From contig JAXLRF010000007.1 of NCBI GenBank assembly GCA_046331225.1, forward strand, positions 186,001 to 250,000: a DNA stretch of 64,000 nucleotides, given 5' to 3'. Source of the stretch: VFMC01 sp046331225. GTDB taxonomy: Bacteria > Actinomycetota > Acidimicrobiia > Acidimicrobiales > Ilumatobacteraceae. The notes beneath the pieces are model-generated. The model did not search any database and was not told the DNA's origin. It was given only the letters and a program-made list of their open reading frames with translations. Each line of letters begins with the position of its first letter. The stretch's first letter is position 1. Below, in pieces: positions 44,616 to 53,936 of the stretch. Made by a program: the position numbers and the translations under genes.

Positions 44616-46675
44616 GGATCCTCGGGAACGGACGTCGTGCGGTCGTCGTCGGCATGATCGCCGCGGTGCTGGTGTCGGGTCTGGCGTCGGCCGGCCCGCC
44701 GACCGGTGGTGCGCTGCCGAACCAGATGGTGCGCGTCCTGCACGTGGCCGGACGCGGCGAGGTCCCCGCCGACGCGATCGGTGTGGCGCTCAACGTGACG
44801 GTCACCAACCCGTCGACGGCCGGCTACGTCACCGTGCACCCGTGTCTGGTCACGCCGCCGCTCGCGAGCAACGTGAACTTCGTCGCCGATCAGACGGTGC
44901 CCAACTTCGTGATCGCCGGACTCGACGCGGACGGGGATGCCTGCATCACCACCTCGTCGCTCACCGACCTGGTGGTCGACGTGGCCGGGTACGTGCCGGC
45001 CGGATCGCCGATGGTGCCGCTCGACGAGCCGCAGCGGTTCCTCGACACACGCGAGGGCGTCGGCGCACCTCGCACGCGGGTGGCGGCCGGACAGGTGCTG
45101 GCCGTCCCGGTGGCGGGCACTCGAGGTGTGCCGTCCGACGCCGGCACCGTGGTGTTCAACACGACGGTGGTCACGCCGTCGGGGCCGGGTTTCGTCACGG
45201 TGTTCCCGTGCGGTCAGCCGGTGCCGGCGACATCGTCGGTGAACGTGGTCGGCGGCGATGTCGTCCCCAACCTCACCGTCGCCGGGGTGGGCGCCGGGGG
45301 AGCGGTGTGTTTCTACAGCACCGTTGCCGCCGACCTCGTGGCCGACGTCGCCGCATACGTCCCGGGTGGCGCGGCTGGCATCGCCATGCTGCCCTCGCCA
45401 CAACGTCTCCTCGACACGCGCATCGGGCTCGGCGGCCCGCTCGCGCCGGTGTCGGACTCGGTGCGTTCGATGCAGGTGGGCGGCGTGGCCGGGGTGCCCG
45501 CCGGAGCCGCAGCGGTCCTGGTGAACCTGACCGCCACCGAGGGCACCGGTGGCGGATACGCGGCCGCGTTCCCGTGCGGCGTCGGTGTGCCCCTGGTGTC
45601 GAACCTCAACTTCGCTCGGGGCCAGAACGTGGCCAACGCGGCGCTGGTGAAGCTCGCGCCCGACGGCACGATGTGCCTTCGAGCCAACCTGCCCGTGCAC
45701 CTCGTGGTCGACGTGACGGGCTACGTCACCGGCCCGACTGCGCTGGTGCCGATCACCCCGACCCGCCTCATCGACAGTCGCGACGAGGTCGCCCCGCGTT
45801 GCGGTCTCGGCATCCGTTCGATCTTCCCGCTCGGGGGTCCTCTCGATACGCCGACGACGTTCGAGGTGTACGACACGCGAACCCTCGATCGTCGCGTCGA
45901 GTTCGCGTTGCCGCCCACGATCGACGGCAACGCCTTCGTGATGGGCGACTGCAGCATCTCGCTCGTCGGCACGCCCGTTGGTGGCGGTGGGCCGCGTATC
46001 CGTTCGTACTCGCCGACCGGTGCGCCGGTGTCCGATGTGGCCGTTCTCGGGACGGACGTGATCGGTCGGGTCGGCCAACGCACCGTGGCCTCGGCCGACG
46101 AGCTGTACTCGATCCGGATCCCCGGCGGTCTGTTCCCGACCGGTCGGACGCACGTGGAGGTGTACCGGATCGACACGGGGCTCGTGCAGTTCGAACTGCC
46201 CGACCTGGTCAGCACTCCGGGCGGGCCCACGCGCGAGTGGACGCTCATGTCGGTGAGCCTCAGCGGCCGGGTCTTCGCGCTCCGCACGCTGTCGCCCACG
46301 GCCACCGCGAACGACGACTGGATGGTCGCCCTGTTCGCTGCCGACGGGGAGCTGCTCTCGACCGTCGACTACCCGACCGGCGAGCAACCGATCGCGCTGT
46401 CGCCCCAGGTGTCGTACCTGCTCTCGTCCGGTGACGGAGAGCTCCGTGTGCGTGCGACCGACGGCACGCTGATCACGTCGACACGTGCTCGCGCGCCGGG
46501 CGGGGTGGATCCTGCCTGGCCGATCGGATGGATGTCGGAAGGGGCGGTGCTCGTGTGCGGCGGAGCGATGCCGCCCTTCGGCAGCAGTTACCGGTGGGAG
46601 CTCTTCCACTCGGTGTCCACGCTCACCGGCGACCCGTCCGCAGGATCCGTGCCATGCCTCGCGAGCGCCGCCTGA
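44606..46675 (+). CDS. secreted LDTR-repeat protein with C-terminal propeller-like domain (paralogue 3)
   Basis: 689 aa. Signal peptide RRAVVVGMIAAVLVSGLASA. As in paralogue 2, the first module begins part-way (VRVLHVAGRGEVPADAIGV). It is followed by modules opening QRFLDTREGVG (about 144) and QRLLDTRIGLG, and a final TRLIDSRDEV. Cysteines recur in each module at matching places (Cys80 in TVHPC and Cys113 in DACITT in the first). The C-terminal half from about residue 395 has a starting Cys (RCGLGIRSI), then GDCSISL, VLVCGGA and a last VPCLASAA, the same four-cysteine layout as the paralogues. Predicted exported and beta-rich. ATG is fixed by the TACGTT box seven bases upstream. Confidence 0.78.
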   Translation: MSRRILGNGRRAVVVGMIAAVLVSGLASAGPPTGGALPNQMVRVLHVAGRGEVPADAIGVALNVTVTNPSTAGYVTVHPCLVTPPLASNVNFVADQTVPNFVIAGLDADGDACITTSSLTDLVVDVAGYVPAGSPMVPLDEPQRFLDTREGVGAPRTRVAAGQVLAVPVAGTRGVPSDAGTVVFNTTVVTPSGPGFVTVFPCGQPVPATSSVNVVGGDVVPNLTVAGVGAGGAVCFYSTVAADLVADVAAYVPGGAAGIAMLPSPQRLLDTRIGLGGPLAPVSDSVRSMQVGGVAGVPAGAAAVLVNLTATEGTGGGYAAAFPCGVGVPLVSNLNFARGQNVANAALVKLAPDGTMCLRANLPVHLVVDVTGYVTGPTALVPITPTRLIDSRDEVAPRCGLGIRSIFPLGGPLDTPTTFEVYDTRTLDRRVEFALPPTIDGNAFVMGDCSISLVGTPVGGGGPRIRSYSPTGAPVSDVAVLGTDVIGRVGQRTVASADELYSIRIPGGLFPTGRTHVEVYRIDTGLVQFELPDLVSTPGGPTREWTLMSVSLSGRVFALRTLSPTATANDDWMVALFAADGELLSTVDYPTGEQPIALSPQVSYLLSSGDGELRVRATDGTLITSTRARAPGGVDPAWPIGWMSEGAVLVCGGAMPPFGSSYRWELFHSVSTLTGDPSAGSVPCLASAA

Positions 46676-46748
46676 GGGCCTCGGCGGAATCGTCGCGTGA
46701 CATCTCCCTCCGTTCTGGACCGGTCACTCGATGCGAGCGACCTCGTGC

Positions 46749-46796
46749 GCGAGCACGCCGTCGCGAGCGCCGCTACGGTCGGATCGATGTCGAGAA
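46749..46796 (+). repeat. 48-bp direct repeat, copy B (promoter/start of LDTR paralogue 4)
   Basis: Second copy, two mismatches to copy A. TACGGT (46774-46779) replaces TACGTT as the -10 box; ATG at 46787. Confidence 0.9.
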
Positions 46797-48766
46797 CGCC
46801 ACTCACCCGCCTCCTGATCTGCTCGCTCGTGTGCACGGCGGTGTCGATCGTGCCGATCGTCGAGACGGCCGAGGCCACACCCTCGCCCGGCGCGCTGGTC
46901 CCGTCGCTGACGCTGCAGCTCGACACACTGGCACTTCCCGACGTGCCGATCGACGCGGTCGGCCTGGCGCTGAACGTCACGGTCACCGATCCCGCCGCCG
47001 CCGGCTACCTCACCGTCTACCCGTGCGCATCGGGCCGGCCGCTCGCCAGCAACCTGAACTACCGCGCCGACCAGACGGTCCCGAACTTCGTCATCTCGGC
47101 GATCGACCCCGACGGCTACGTGTGCATCGACACGTTGTCGACCACCGATGTGGTCGTCGACCTGGCCGGCTACGTACCCGCCGGCTCGCCGCTCGTCATG
47201 CTCGCCGCCCCGGCGCGCTTCGCCGACACCCGCGAGGCGGGCGACGCCGGCGGGATCCGGCTGCGGGCGGGGGAGGTGCGGGCGGTGCCGATCGCCGGCC
47301 GCCTCGGCGTCGCCGCCGATGCGTCGGCGGTGGTCTTCAACGCCACGGCGGTGAACCCCGATCGGGCCGGCTTCCTGACGGTGTTCCCCTGCGGGCGGCC
47401 GGTACCTCGGACGTCGACGCTCAACTTCACGCCCGGCACCGTCGTGCCCAACCTCGTGACGTCGGCCGTCGGCTCGAACGGCTCGGTGTGCTTCTACGCG
47501 ATCGCCGACGTCGACATCGTCGCCGACGTGGCGGCATACGTCCCCGCGAGCGGGGCAGGGGTGGCGTTGCTCGACGCGCCGCAGCGGATCTTCGACACGC
47601 GCGACGGCACGGGTGGTGCCACCGGTCGGATCGGGTCGAGCAGCAGGGTGCAGGTGACCGGCGTCGCGGGCGTCCCTGCCGGTGCGCTCGCCGCGATCGT
47701 CAACCTCACCGCGACGGAGTCGACGCTGGCCGGGTACGTCACGGCCTGGCCGTGTGACCAGCCGCGGCCGCTGGCATCGAACCTCAACTTCCTGGCGGGC
47801 CAGAACGTGGCCAACTTCGCGCTCGTGCACCTCGCGGCGGACGGTTCGCTGTGCCTGGCCTCGAACACCGCGGTGCACGGCATCGTCGACATCGCCGGCT
47901 ACGTCACGTCGAGCGCGGCGTACGTGCCGCTGTCGCCGTCGCGAATCGCGGACACGCGCGACGACGCCGACGCGATCTGCGACCTCGGTGTCACGGAGAT
48001 CGCCAACGGCGCACGGTCGTGGGTGAGCGTCGCGACCGGGCAGGTCGGGCCCTCGATCACCGGGGGGCCGGCCACGCCGGGCACCTACGCACGCGGCATC
48101 GGTCGCGACTGCCAGTCGGCGTGGTTCGTCAACGGCTCGACGGCCTGGCAGGTCGACCGCACCGGGGCGATCGTGGCCACGTACACCCTGCCGCCCGGGT
48201 CGTTCGCGACGACCGTCTTCATGGGGGCGTCCGGCCCGTACGCCCTGGCGATGGCACCGTCGCCCGTGGTGTACGACCTGCGCACGGCGCAGCCGGTCTG
48301 GGCGATTCCCGCGCTGCAGCCCGCGTCACAGTGGGAGTTCGCCGGCGCCGCGTACGACCTCTCGGCGCTGTGGTTCTTCCGTCGCAACGGCGACTTCACA
48401 CGCGACGTGCGGGTGTACGACGGCGACGGGGTGATGATCGGCGAGTTCACGCTCGCCAACGGTTCGGACGAGTTCCGCGTGGCGCCGGGCGGCCTCTACA
48501 TGTCGTACGGCTTCAAGGCGGGCGGCCTCACCGCGCCGAGCTTCGACGAGACCGTGATCGTCACGTTCGCCGGCGACGTCGTCGAGCGTCGACCGGTCGT
48601 GCTCGGTGGACAGATCCGGTCGCACCTGCTGTTGTGGCAGTCGGACGGGCGTGCGCTGACGTGCACGAACTCGCTCGACCTGAAGCGGCCGCGGCTCGCC
48701 CGCGCCAACCTGTTCGCCCCGACGACCGAGCTGCCGGCGCTGCCCTGTCTGGCGGTGGCCGGATAG
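46787..48766 (+). CDS. secreted LDTR-repeat protein with C-terminal propeller-like domain (paralogue 4)
   Basis: 659 aa. N-terminal signal sequence RTPLTRLLICSLVCTAVSIV. Modules: an incomplete first (TLQLDTLALPDVPIDAVG), then ARFADTREAG, QRIFDTRDGTG and SRIADTRDDA. Paired cysteines TVYPC/YVC, TVFPC/SVC and AWPC/SLC. The C-terminal region starts ICDLGVTE, with GRDCQSAW, ALTCTNSL and LPCLAVAG giving the conserved four cysteines. Tandem duplicate of the 44606 gene, 111 bases downstream, with its own copied promoter, but its coding sequence has diverged strongly. Convergent with aarF. Confidence 0.78.
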   Translation: MSRTPLTRLLICSLVCTAVSIVPIVETAEATPSPGALVPSLTLQLDTLALPDVPIDAVGLALNVTVTDPAAAGYLTVYPCASGRPLASNLNYRADQTVPNFVISAIDPDGYVCIDTLSTTDVVVDLAGYVPAGSPLVMLAAPARFADTREAGDAGGIRLRAGEVRAVPIAGRLGVAADASAVVFNATAVNPDRAGFLTVFPCGRPVPRTSTLNFTPGTVVPNLVTSAVGSNGSVCFYAIADVDIVADVAAYVPASGAGVALLDAPQRIFDTRDGTGGATGRIGSSSRVQVTGVAGVPAGALAAIVNLTATESTLAGYVTAWPCDQPRPLASNLNFLAGQNVANFALVHLAADGSLCLASNTAVHGIVDIAGYVTSSAAYVPLSPSRIADTRDDADAICDLGVTEIANGARSWVSVATGQVGPSITGGPATPGTYARGIGRDCQSAWFVNGSTAWQVDRTGAIVATYTLPPGSFATTVFMGASGPYALAMAPSPVVYDLRTAQPVWAIPALQPASQWEFAGAAYDLSALWFFRRNGDFTRDVRVYDGDGVMIGEFTLANGSDEFRVAPGGLYMSYGFKAGGLTAPSFDETVIVTFAGDVVERRPVVLGGQIRSHLLLWQSDGRALTCTNSLDLKRPRLARANLFAPTTELPALPCLAVAG

Positions 48767-48784
48767 CGCCGCAGCGTCGACCGG

Positions 48785-50386
48785 TCAGCGGGTGGTGTGG
48801 TCGCGCATGCGCTTGCTGATCAGCTCGCGTCGCGCCTGCAGCTCGCGGTAGGTGAGGCTCTCGGTCGAGGCGTCCACCCCGAAGCCGGCCTTCACGCCGT
48901 CCATGTTCATCTCGATCGAGGTGTGGTCGATGCCGAGCTCACGGCCGAGCCGCTCGCCATGACGCTCGGCGAACATCATCGAGATCTTGGCGATCTCGCC
49001 GATCAGGTCGAGGTCGGGCGCGAGCCGCGCCATCGCGCCGTCGAGGAACACCATGTTCTTCACGTAGAGCATGAGTTCCTTCGGCATGCGCGCGCCGTAG
49101 CCGAGCAGCGCCTTCACCACGCGCTGCACCTCGGCGACGAGCTCCTCGCCGGTGAGTGTGGTGGGGTCGATCGGCGGCAGGTCGAGGCGCAGGTCGGTGA
49201 TCACCGCCTCGAGGTCGGTGTCGGGTGGCAGCGCCCCGAGGTCGCGCATCGCCGCCATCTGGCCGCGCACGTCGTTGGTGGTGGCCGAGAGCATCATCCG
49301 CAGGAAGGCGAGACGACGCTCGCCGGTGAGCCGGCCGACGATGCCGAAGTCGAGCAGTGCGGTGCGACCGTCGGGCAGCACGAACAGGTTGCCGCCGTGG
49401 AGGTCGCCGTGGAACACGCCGTAGACCATGGCGCCCTCCATGAGCGCCACCATCGCGGTGCGCACCACGTCCTCGGTGTCGATGCCGGCGTCCTTCATGC
49501 CGGCGACGTCGTCGAAGTTGAAGCCGCGCACGCGCTGCATCACCAGCACGCGGCGCGTCACCAGCGTCGGGTGCGGGCGGGGCACCACGTAGCCCGTCTG
49601 GCCGAGCTCGTGCAGCATCGACGCGACGTCGATCATGTTGGCGGCTTCCATGCGGAAGTCGAGTTCCTCGACGATGGTCTCGGCGAACAGCTCGACCAGC
49701 GCGGGCGGGTTGGTGAGCGCGGCGATGGGGATGCGGCCGACGAGGTGCGGGGCGAGCCACGCCATCACGCGCAGGTCCTTGCGCACGAAGCGGCTGACGC
49801 TCGGCCGCTGCACCTTGACGACCACCTCTTCGCCGGTGCGCAGCACGGCGGCGTGCACCTGCGCGATCGAGGCGGCGGCGAGCGGGGTGGTCTCGAAGCT
49901 GAGGAACAGGTCCTCGAGCCGGCCACCGAGATCGCCCTCGACCACCGTGCGCACCACGTCGAACGGCTCGGCCGGCACCTGGTCGCGGCACAGCTTGAAC
50001 TCGCTCACCAGCTCGGCGGGGAACAGGCCCTCGCCGCTCGAGATGATCTGGCCGAGCTTGATGTAGGTGGGGCCGAGCGTCTCCGCGGCGAGACGCAGCC
50101 GGCGTGAGATGTCGGCGCGGCTCGCCTCGGGTGTGGCGTAGCGGCCGCGGCGCTTCGCGATCAGCCAGGGGAGGACGGCTCCGCCGAGGTGGCGCACGAC
50201 GGTGACCACTCGCGCGCCGGGCGGCACCTTCGACGGCTGCGTGAGCACGGGCACCTCGGCGTGCGCGGCGCGACGCAGCCGTGCGGCGAGCGGCAGCCAG
50301 CGGATCGCATCACGGTCGAGCTCCCAGGGGGTGTCCTCGGTGAACGCGCCCCAGGCGCGATCGGCAGGTGCGACCGGATGATCCAT
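48785..50386 (-). CDS. ABC1/AarF (UbiB-type) atypical kinase
   Basis: 533 aa. Kinase-like fold with the UbiB-family KxGQ loop in GPTYIKLGQIISSGEGLFP (instead of a glycine-rich P-loop) and ATASIAQVHAA-type PLAAASIAQVHAAVL. VVKVQRPSVS carries the catalytic Lys, VFHGDLHGGNLFVL the catalytic loop, and LLDFGIVGRL the DFG. No clear C-terminal membrane helices. UbiB relatives act as ATPases in quinone or lipid metabolism. The -10-like GATCCT six bases before the ATG supports the start. Confidence 0.9.
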   Translation of the reverse strand: MDHPVAPADRAWGAFTEDTPWELDRDAIRWLPLAARLRRAAHAEVPVLTQPSKVPPGARVVTVVRHLGGAVLPWLIAKRRGRYATPEASRADISRRLRLAAETLGPTYIKLGQIISSGEGLFPAELVSEFKLCRDQVPAEPFDVVRTVVEGDLGGRLEDLFLSFETTPLAAASIAQVHAAVLRTGEEVVVKVQRPSVSRFVRKDLRVMAWLAPHLVGRIPIAALTNPPALVELFAETIVEELDFRMEAANMIDVASMLHELGQTGYVVPRPHPTLVTRRVLVMQRVRGFNFDDVAGMKDAGIDTEDVVRTAMVALMEGAMVYGVFHGDLHGGNLFVLPDGRTALLDFGIVGRLTGERRLAFLRMMLSATTNDVRGQMAAMRDLGALPPDTDLEAVITDLRLDLPPIDPTTLTGEELVAEVQRVVKALLGYGARMPKELMLYVKNMVFLDGAMARLAPDLDLIGEIAKISMMFAERHGERLGRELGIDHTSIEMNMDGVKAGFGVDASTESLTYRELQARRELISKRMRDHTTR

Positions 50387-50392
50387 GCACCC

Positions 50393-50398
50393 AGGATC
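50393..50398 (-). promoter_or_regulatory. -10 hexamer GATCCT of the aarF gene
   Basis: Minus-strand GATCCT, six-base spacer, ATG 50386. Confidence 0.35.
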
Positions 50399-50451
50399 GC
50401 AGCATTCGCGCCCGTCCGGCCACGCACGCCCCGATCGGCGGGTCGCGCGCT

Positions 50452-50480
50452 TCACGTGACCTCAGTCACGTGACTACCAT
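50452..50480 (+). promoter_or_regulatory. CACGTGAC dyad and -10 box of the PEP-utilising gene cluster
   Basis: CACGTGAC (50453-50460) and GTCACGTG (50465-50472) are a perfect inverted repeat around CTCA; TCACGTGA occurs twice (50452 and 50466). TACCAT at 50475-50480 is the likely -10, about 52 bases before ATG 50532, so the dyad covers the -35 region. This is a strong candidate operator for the operon. Confidence 0.6.
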
Positions 50481-50531
50481 GCACCCCGTCGTCGGGGGAC
50501 GGCGCAGTGCACGGACGTCTGGGGGGACGCC

Positions 50532-52199
50532 ATGGGTGATCGCTACTACGTGACCGATTCGGACCTGTCGGCCCGGTTCCCGCTCTACACGCGGGCCAAC
50601 GTGGGGGAGGTGTTCCCCGACCCGGTCACGCCGCTCACCGCCGACACCGCGCTGTGGTACGCCGAGCTCGGCTGGCGCGACGCCTGGGTGCGGATGGGGG
50701 CGTTCGAGGCCGACGAGTTCCCGGACGACCAGTACTGCCAGCTCGGTGTGCAGGGCGGCTACTGCTACCTCAACGCCTCGCTGATCCGCCTGTTCGGCGA
50801 GCGTGCGCCGGGGCTGTCGTGGCAGGCGATGGACGAGACCTTCTTCGGTGCCCAGCCCGGCATCCCGCCCTACTCGGAGATGGAGGGCGACGTCCGTCCC
50901 GACCTGTCGGCCAAGATCGGCGAGACCTTCGGTTGGGTGTTCGCCCAGTCGTCGCTGAGCGACCTGGCCGAGCTCACCGAGGACCGCGACGAGACCAAGC
51001 AGCTGCGCGCCGACCGGCCCGACTACTCGACCTGGACCGAGCTCGAGCTGTGGCAGCGCTACCTCGAGCTCGTCCCGGCGCACCGCAAGTACTTCTCGCA
51101 CCACCTGTTCACCACCTACATGGCCACGGTGCCCGTCGGTGCGATCTCGGCCGTCGCCACCGCCGTCGGCCGACCCGACCTGATCCTGCCGATCCTGGCC
51201 GGCATCGGCGAGGTCGACTCGGCCGCGCCGAGCCATGCGATGTGGGCGATGTCGCGCATGGATCCCGACAGCGACGAGTTCCGTGCGGCCTTCGACGAGT
51301 TCCTGTACGAGTTCGGCAGCCGCGGCCCGAACGAGTGGGAGAGCCGGTCGCCCACGTGGGAGACCCGCCCGGCGCTCGCGCTCGCCGCCATCGACCGCAT
51401 GCGCGGCGCCCCCGATGGCGCCGACCCCGCGTTGCAGAACGCCGAGCGTGCCCGCCAGCGCGAGGCCGCGTCGGCCGAGCTGCTCGCGATGGTCGAGGCC
51501 GACCCGGCCACGCACGGACAGCTCGCCGCCGCGATCTCGTGCTCGGCGGCCTGGCTGCCCGGCCGCGAGCGCACCAAGACCAACAACATCCGCTGCATCC
51601 ACGAGATGCGCATGCCGATGCGCGAGTTCGGCCGCCGGATGGTGGAGAAGGGCGCGTTCGACGAGATCGAGGACTACGGCTTCCTGCGCGCCGCCGAGGT
51701 CGAGGACTGCATCGCGAACCCGCACGCCTACACGGCCACGATCCGCGAGCGCCGCACCGAGTACCGGCGGCTGCAGGAACTCGTCCCGCCGTTCATCTTC
51801 GTCGGCCGCACCGACGGCCCCGATACGTGGGCGCGCCGCGACGCGCCGGCCGAGGGCATGCTCGGCGCCGGCGACACGATGGCCGGCATGCCCGGTTGCC
51901 CAGGCCAGGCCGAGGGCATCGCCCGCGTGATCCTCGACTCCAACGATCCCACGGCGCTCGAGCCGGGCGACATCCTCGTCGCGCCGATCACCGATCCGTC
52001 GTGGACGCCGCTGTTCGTCCCCGCAGCAGGTGTGGTCGTCGACGTCGGCGCGGCGCTCAGCCACGCGATCATCGTGAGCCGCGAGCTCGGCATCCCGTGC
52101 GTCATCTCCGCCACCGACGCCACCCGCCGCATCCCGAACGGCGCCCGCATCCGCGTCGACGGCGGCACGGGTGCCGTCACCGTCCTCGAGCTGCCCTGA
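50532..52199 (+). CDS. PEP-utilising (rifampin phosphotransferase-like) protein lacking ATP-grasp domain, copy 1
   Basis: 555 aa. The N-terminus, FPLYTRANVGEVFPDPVTPL, matches the start of the substrate (RIF-binding) domain of rifampin phosphotransferases. The helical body contains EFGSRGPNEWESRSPTWETR and GRERTKTNNIRCIHEMRM. Residues about 455-550 are the swivelling phosphohistidine domain: GDILVAPITDPSWTPLF, then GAALSHAIIVSRELGIPCV with the phospho-acceptor His511. The N-terminal ATP-grasp domain of Rph (about 310 aa) is absent, as is any PEP/pyruvate barrel. Alone it could not phosphorylate its His, so a partner is expected. In phenylphosphate synthase these parts are also split over two proteins. 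GGGGGG Shine-Dalgarno. First gene after the CACGTGAC dyad. Confidence 0.82.
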   Translation: MGDRYYVTDSDLSARFPLYTRANVGEVFPDPVTPLTADTALWYAELGWRDAWVRMGAFEADEFPDDQYCQLGVQGGYCYLNASLIRLFGERAPGLSWQAMDETFFGAQPGIPPYSEMEGDVRPDLSAKIGETFGWVFAQSSLSDLAELTEDRDETKQLRADRPDYSTWTELELWQRYLELVPAHRKYFSHHLFTTYMATVPVGAISAVATAVGRPDLILPILAGIGEVDSAAPSHAMWAMSRMDPDSDEFRAAFDEFLYEFGSRGPNEWESRSPTWETRPALALAAIDRMRGAPDGADPALQNAERARQREAASAELLAMVEADPATHGQLAAAISCSAAWLPGRERTKTNNIRCIHEMRMPMREFGRRMVEKGAFDEIEDYGFLRAAEVEDCIANPHAYTATIRERRTEYRRLQELVPPFIFVGRTDGPDTWARRDAPAEGMLGAGDTMAGMPGCPGQAEGIARVILDSNDPTALEPGDILVAPITDPSWTPLFVPAAGVVVDVGAALSHAIIVSRELGIPCVISATDATRRIPNGARIRVDGGTGAVTVLELP

Positions 52200-52247
52200 C
52201 CGGGCCGCATACCCCGCCCTTCCACCACCCTCCGGAGGTTCACTCAG

Positions 52248-53891
52248 ATGGTCGCCGATCGCTGGTTCATCGACTGGGACATCAACCCGCGCTACCCGCT
52301 GCTCACCCGCGCCAACGCGGGCGAGGTGCTGCCCGACCCGGTGAGCCCGCTCGGCTGGACCCTCACGTGGACCCCGATGCTGCAGGGCTGGCGCGACGCC
52401 GGCCTGTACGACTTCGCCTCGATGGAGCCCGACGAGCTGTCCGAGACGAACCCGGAGGTCGTCTGCCTGATCGGGGGCCACCTCTACATCAACGGCTCGT
52501 CCACCCGGCTTTTCGGCGTGCGCGGCCCCGGCCTCACGCCCGAGGCGATCGACCTCGCCTACTTCGGCGATCACCCGGACAAGCCGCCCTACGTGCCCGA
52601 GCCGTGGCACGAGAACCTCGCCGTCACCGAGCGGATGGGTGCGTGGATGGGCAGCGTGATGACCGCGACCGATCTGCCCGAACTGCGCGACGACCGTGAG
52701 CAGTCGAAGGCGGCACGGGCCGCGCGGCCCGACCTCACGGCCCTCACCGACGAGCAACTCGTCGCCCACGCCCGCGGCCTCGCACCGTTGCTGCGCCATC
52801 TGTTCCGCCGGCACCTCGCGATCACCGCGGGCTCGTCGATCGGGCCCGGCGTGCTCGGTGCCGTCGCCACGGCGCTCGGCGACCCGTCGCTCGCGCTCAC
52901 CCTCATCACGAGCCTCGGCGACGTCGACTCGGCGGCGCCGAGCCGCGCGATGTGGGAGCTGTCCCGCCTCGACCCGTCGTCGGCCCAGTACCGCGAGGGC
53001 TTCGACGCGTTCATCCGCGAGTTCGGCAGCCGCGGCCCGAACGAGTGGGACATCCGCAGCGAGGTGTGGGAGACCAAGCCCGAGCTCGTGACGGTGCTGA
53101 TCGACCGCATGCGCGGCGCCGCCGACGACGAGTCGCCGATGGCCCGCAACGACAAGAACGCCGAGGCCCGCGAAGCGGCCACCGCGAAGGTGCGCGAGAT
53201 CCTCGCCGCCGACCCCGAGACGCTCGCCCAGTTCGAGATGGGTCTCGGCTCGGCGCATGCGTACCTGGCCGGTCGCGAGCGCACCAAGACCAACGTGATC
53301 CGGGTGTTGCACGAGGTGCGCATGGCCATCCGCGAGCTCGCCGCTCGTCACGACTACACGACCAGCCAGGTGTGCATGCTGCTCGAGGACGAGCTCGACG
53401 CGTTCGTCGCCGGTCCCGACGGCTTCCGCCCGCGGGTCACCGCCCGCGAGGAGCAGTACCTCGAGTTGTGGGAGTACGAGCCGCCGTTCATCATCGACGG
53501 CGTCGCCCCGCCCGTGTCGTCGTGGCAGCGCAAGGACGCCGTCTCGGCCGCGGTCGCCGCACCCGGCGACGTGCTCGCCGGCGTGCCGGGAGCGCCGGGC
53601 GTGGCCGAGGGCCGTGCTCGCGTGGTGCTGCATCCCGGCGACCCGTTCGCGCTCGAGCCCGGGGACGTGCTGATCGCACCGATCACCGATCCGGCGTGGA
53701 CGCCGTTGTTCGTGCCCGCCGTCGCCGTCGTCGTCAACGTCGGCGCGGTGGTCAGCCACGCGATCATCGTGAGCCGCGAGCTCGGCATCCCGTGTGTCGT
53801 CAGCGTCACCGACGCCACCAAGCGGATCCCCGACGGGGCGCTTGTGAGGGTCGACGGGTCGACTGGTACCGTCACGCTGCTCGAGGGCTGA
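52248..53891 (+). CDS. PEP-utilising (rifampin phosphotransferase-like) protein lacking ATP-grasp domain, copy 2
   Basis: 547 aa, CGGAGG Shine-Dalgarno. Same architecture as copy 1: YPLLTRANAGEVLPDPVSPL, EFGSRGPNEWDIRSEVWETK, GRERTKTNVIRVLHEVRMAI, and the His domain GAVVSHAIIVSRELGIPCV with His504. The substrate-domain N-terminal third (for example MLQGWRDAGLYDFASMEPDE) differs most between copies, whereas the His domain is nearly identical. That is what one would expect if three different substrates, or three subunits, share one phosphoryl donor. It starts 48 bases after copy 1. Confidence 0.82.
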   Translation: MVADRWFIDWDINPRYPLLTRANAGEVLPDPVSPLGWTLTWTPMLQGWRDAGLYDFASMEPDELSETNPEVVCLIGGHLYINGSSTRLFGVRGPGLTPEAIDLAYFGDHPDKPPYVPEPWHENLAVTERMGAWMGSVMTATDLPELRDDREQSKAARAARPDLTALTDEQLVAHARGLAPLLRHLFRRHLAITAGSSIGPGVLGAVATALGDPSLALTLITSLGDVDSAAPSRAMWELSRLDPSSAQYREGFDAFIREFGSRGPNEWDIRSEVWETKPELVTVLIDRMRGAADDESPMARNDKNAEAREAATAKVREILAADPETLAQFEMGLGSAHAYLAGRERTKTNVIRVLHEVRMAIRELAARHDYTTSQVCMLLEDELDAFVAGPDGFRPRVTAREEQYLELWEYEPPFIIDGVAPPVSSWQRKDAVSAAVAAPGDVLAGVPGAPGVAEGRARVVLHPGDPFALEPGDVLIAPITDPAWTPLFVPAVAVVVNVGAVVSHAIIVSRELGIPCVVSVTDATKRIPDGALVRVDGSTGTVTLLEG

Positions 53892-53936
53892 CCAGGGGGT
53901 CGGCCCACCACCAGAGCTCTCTGCAGGGGGACCCAG

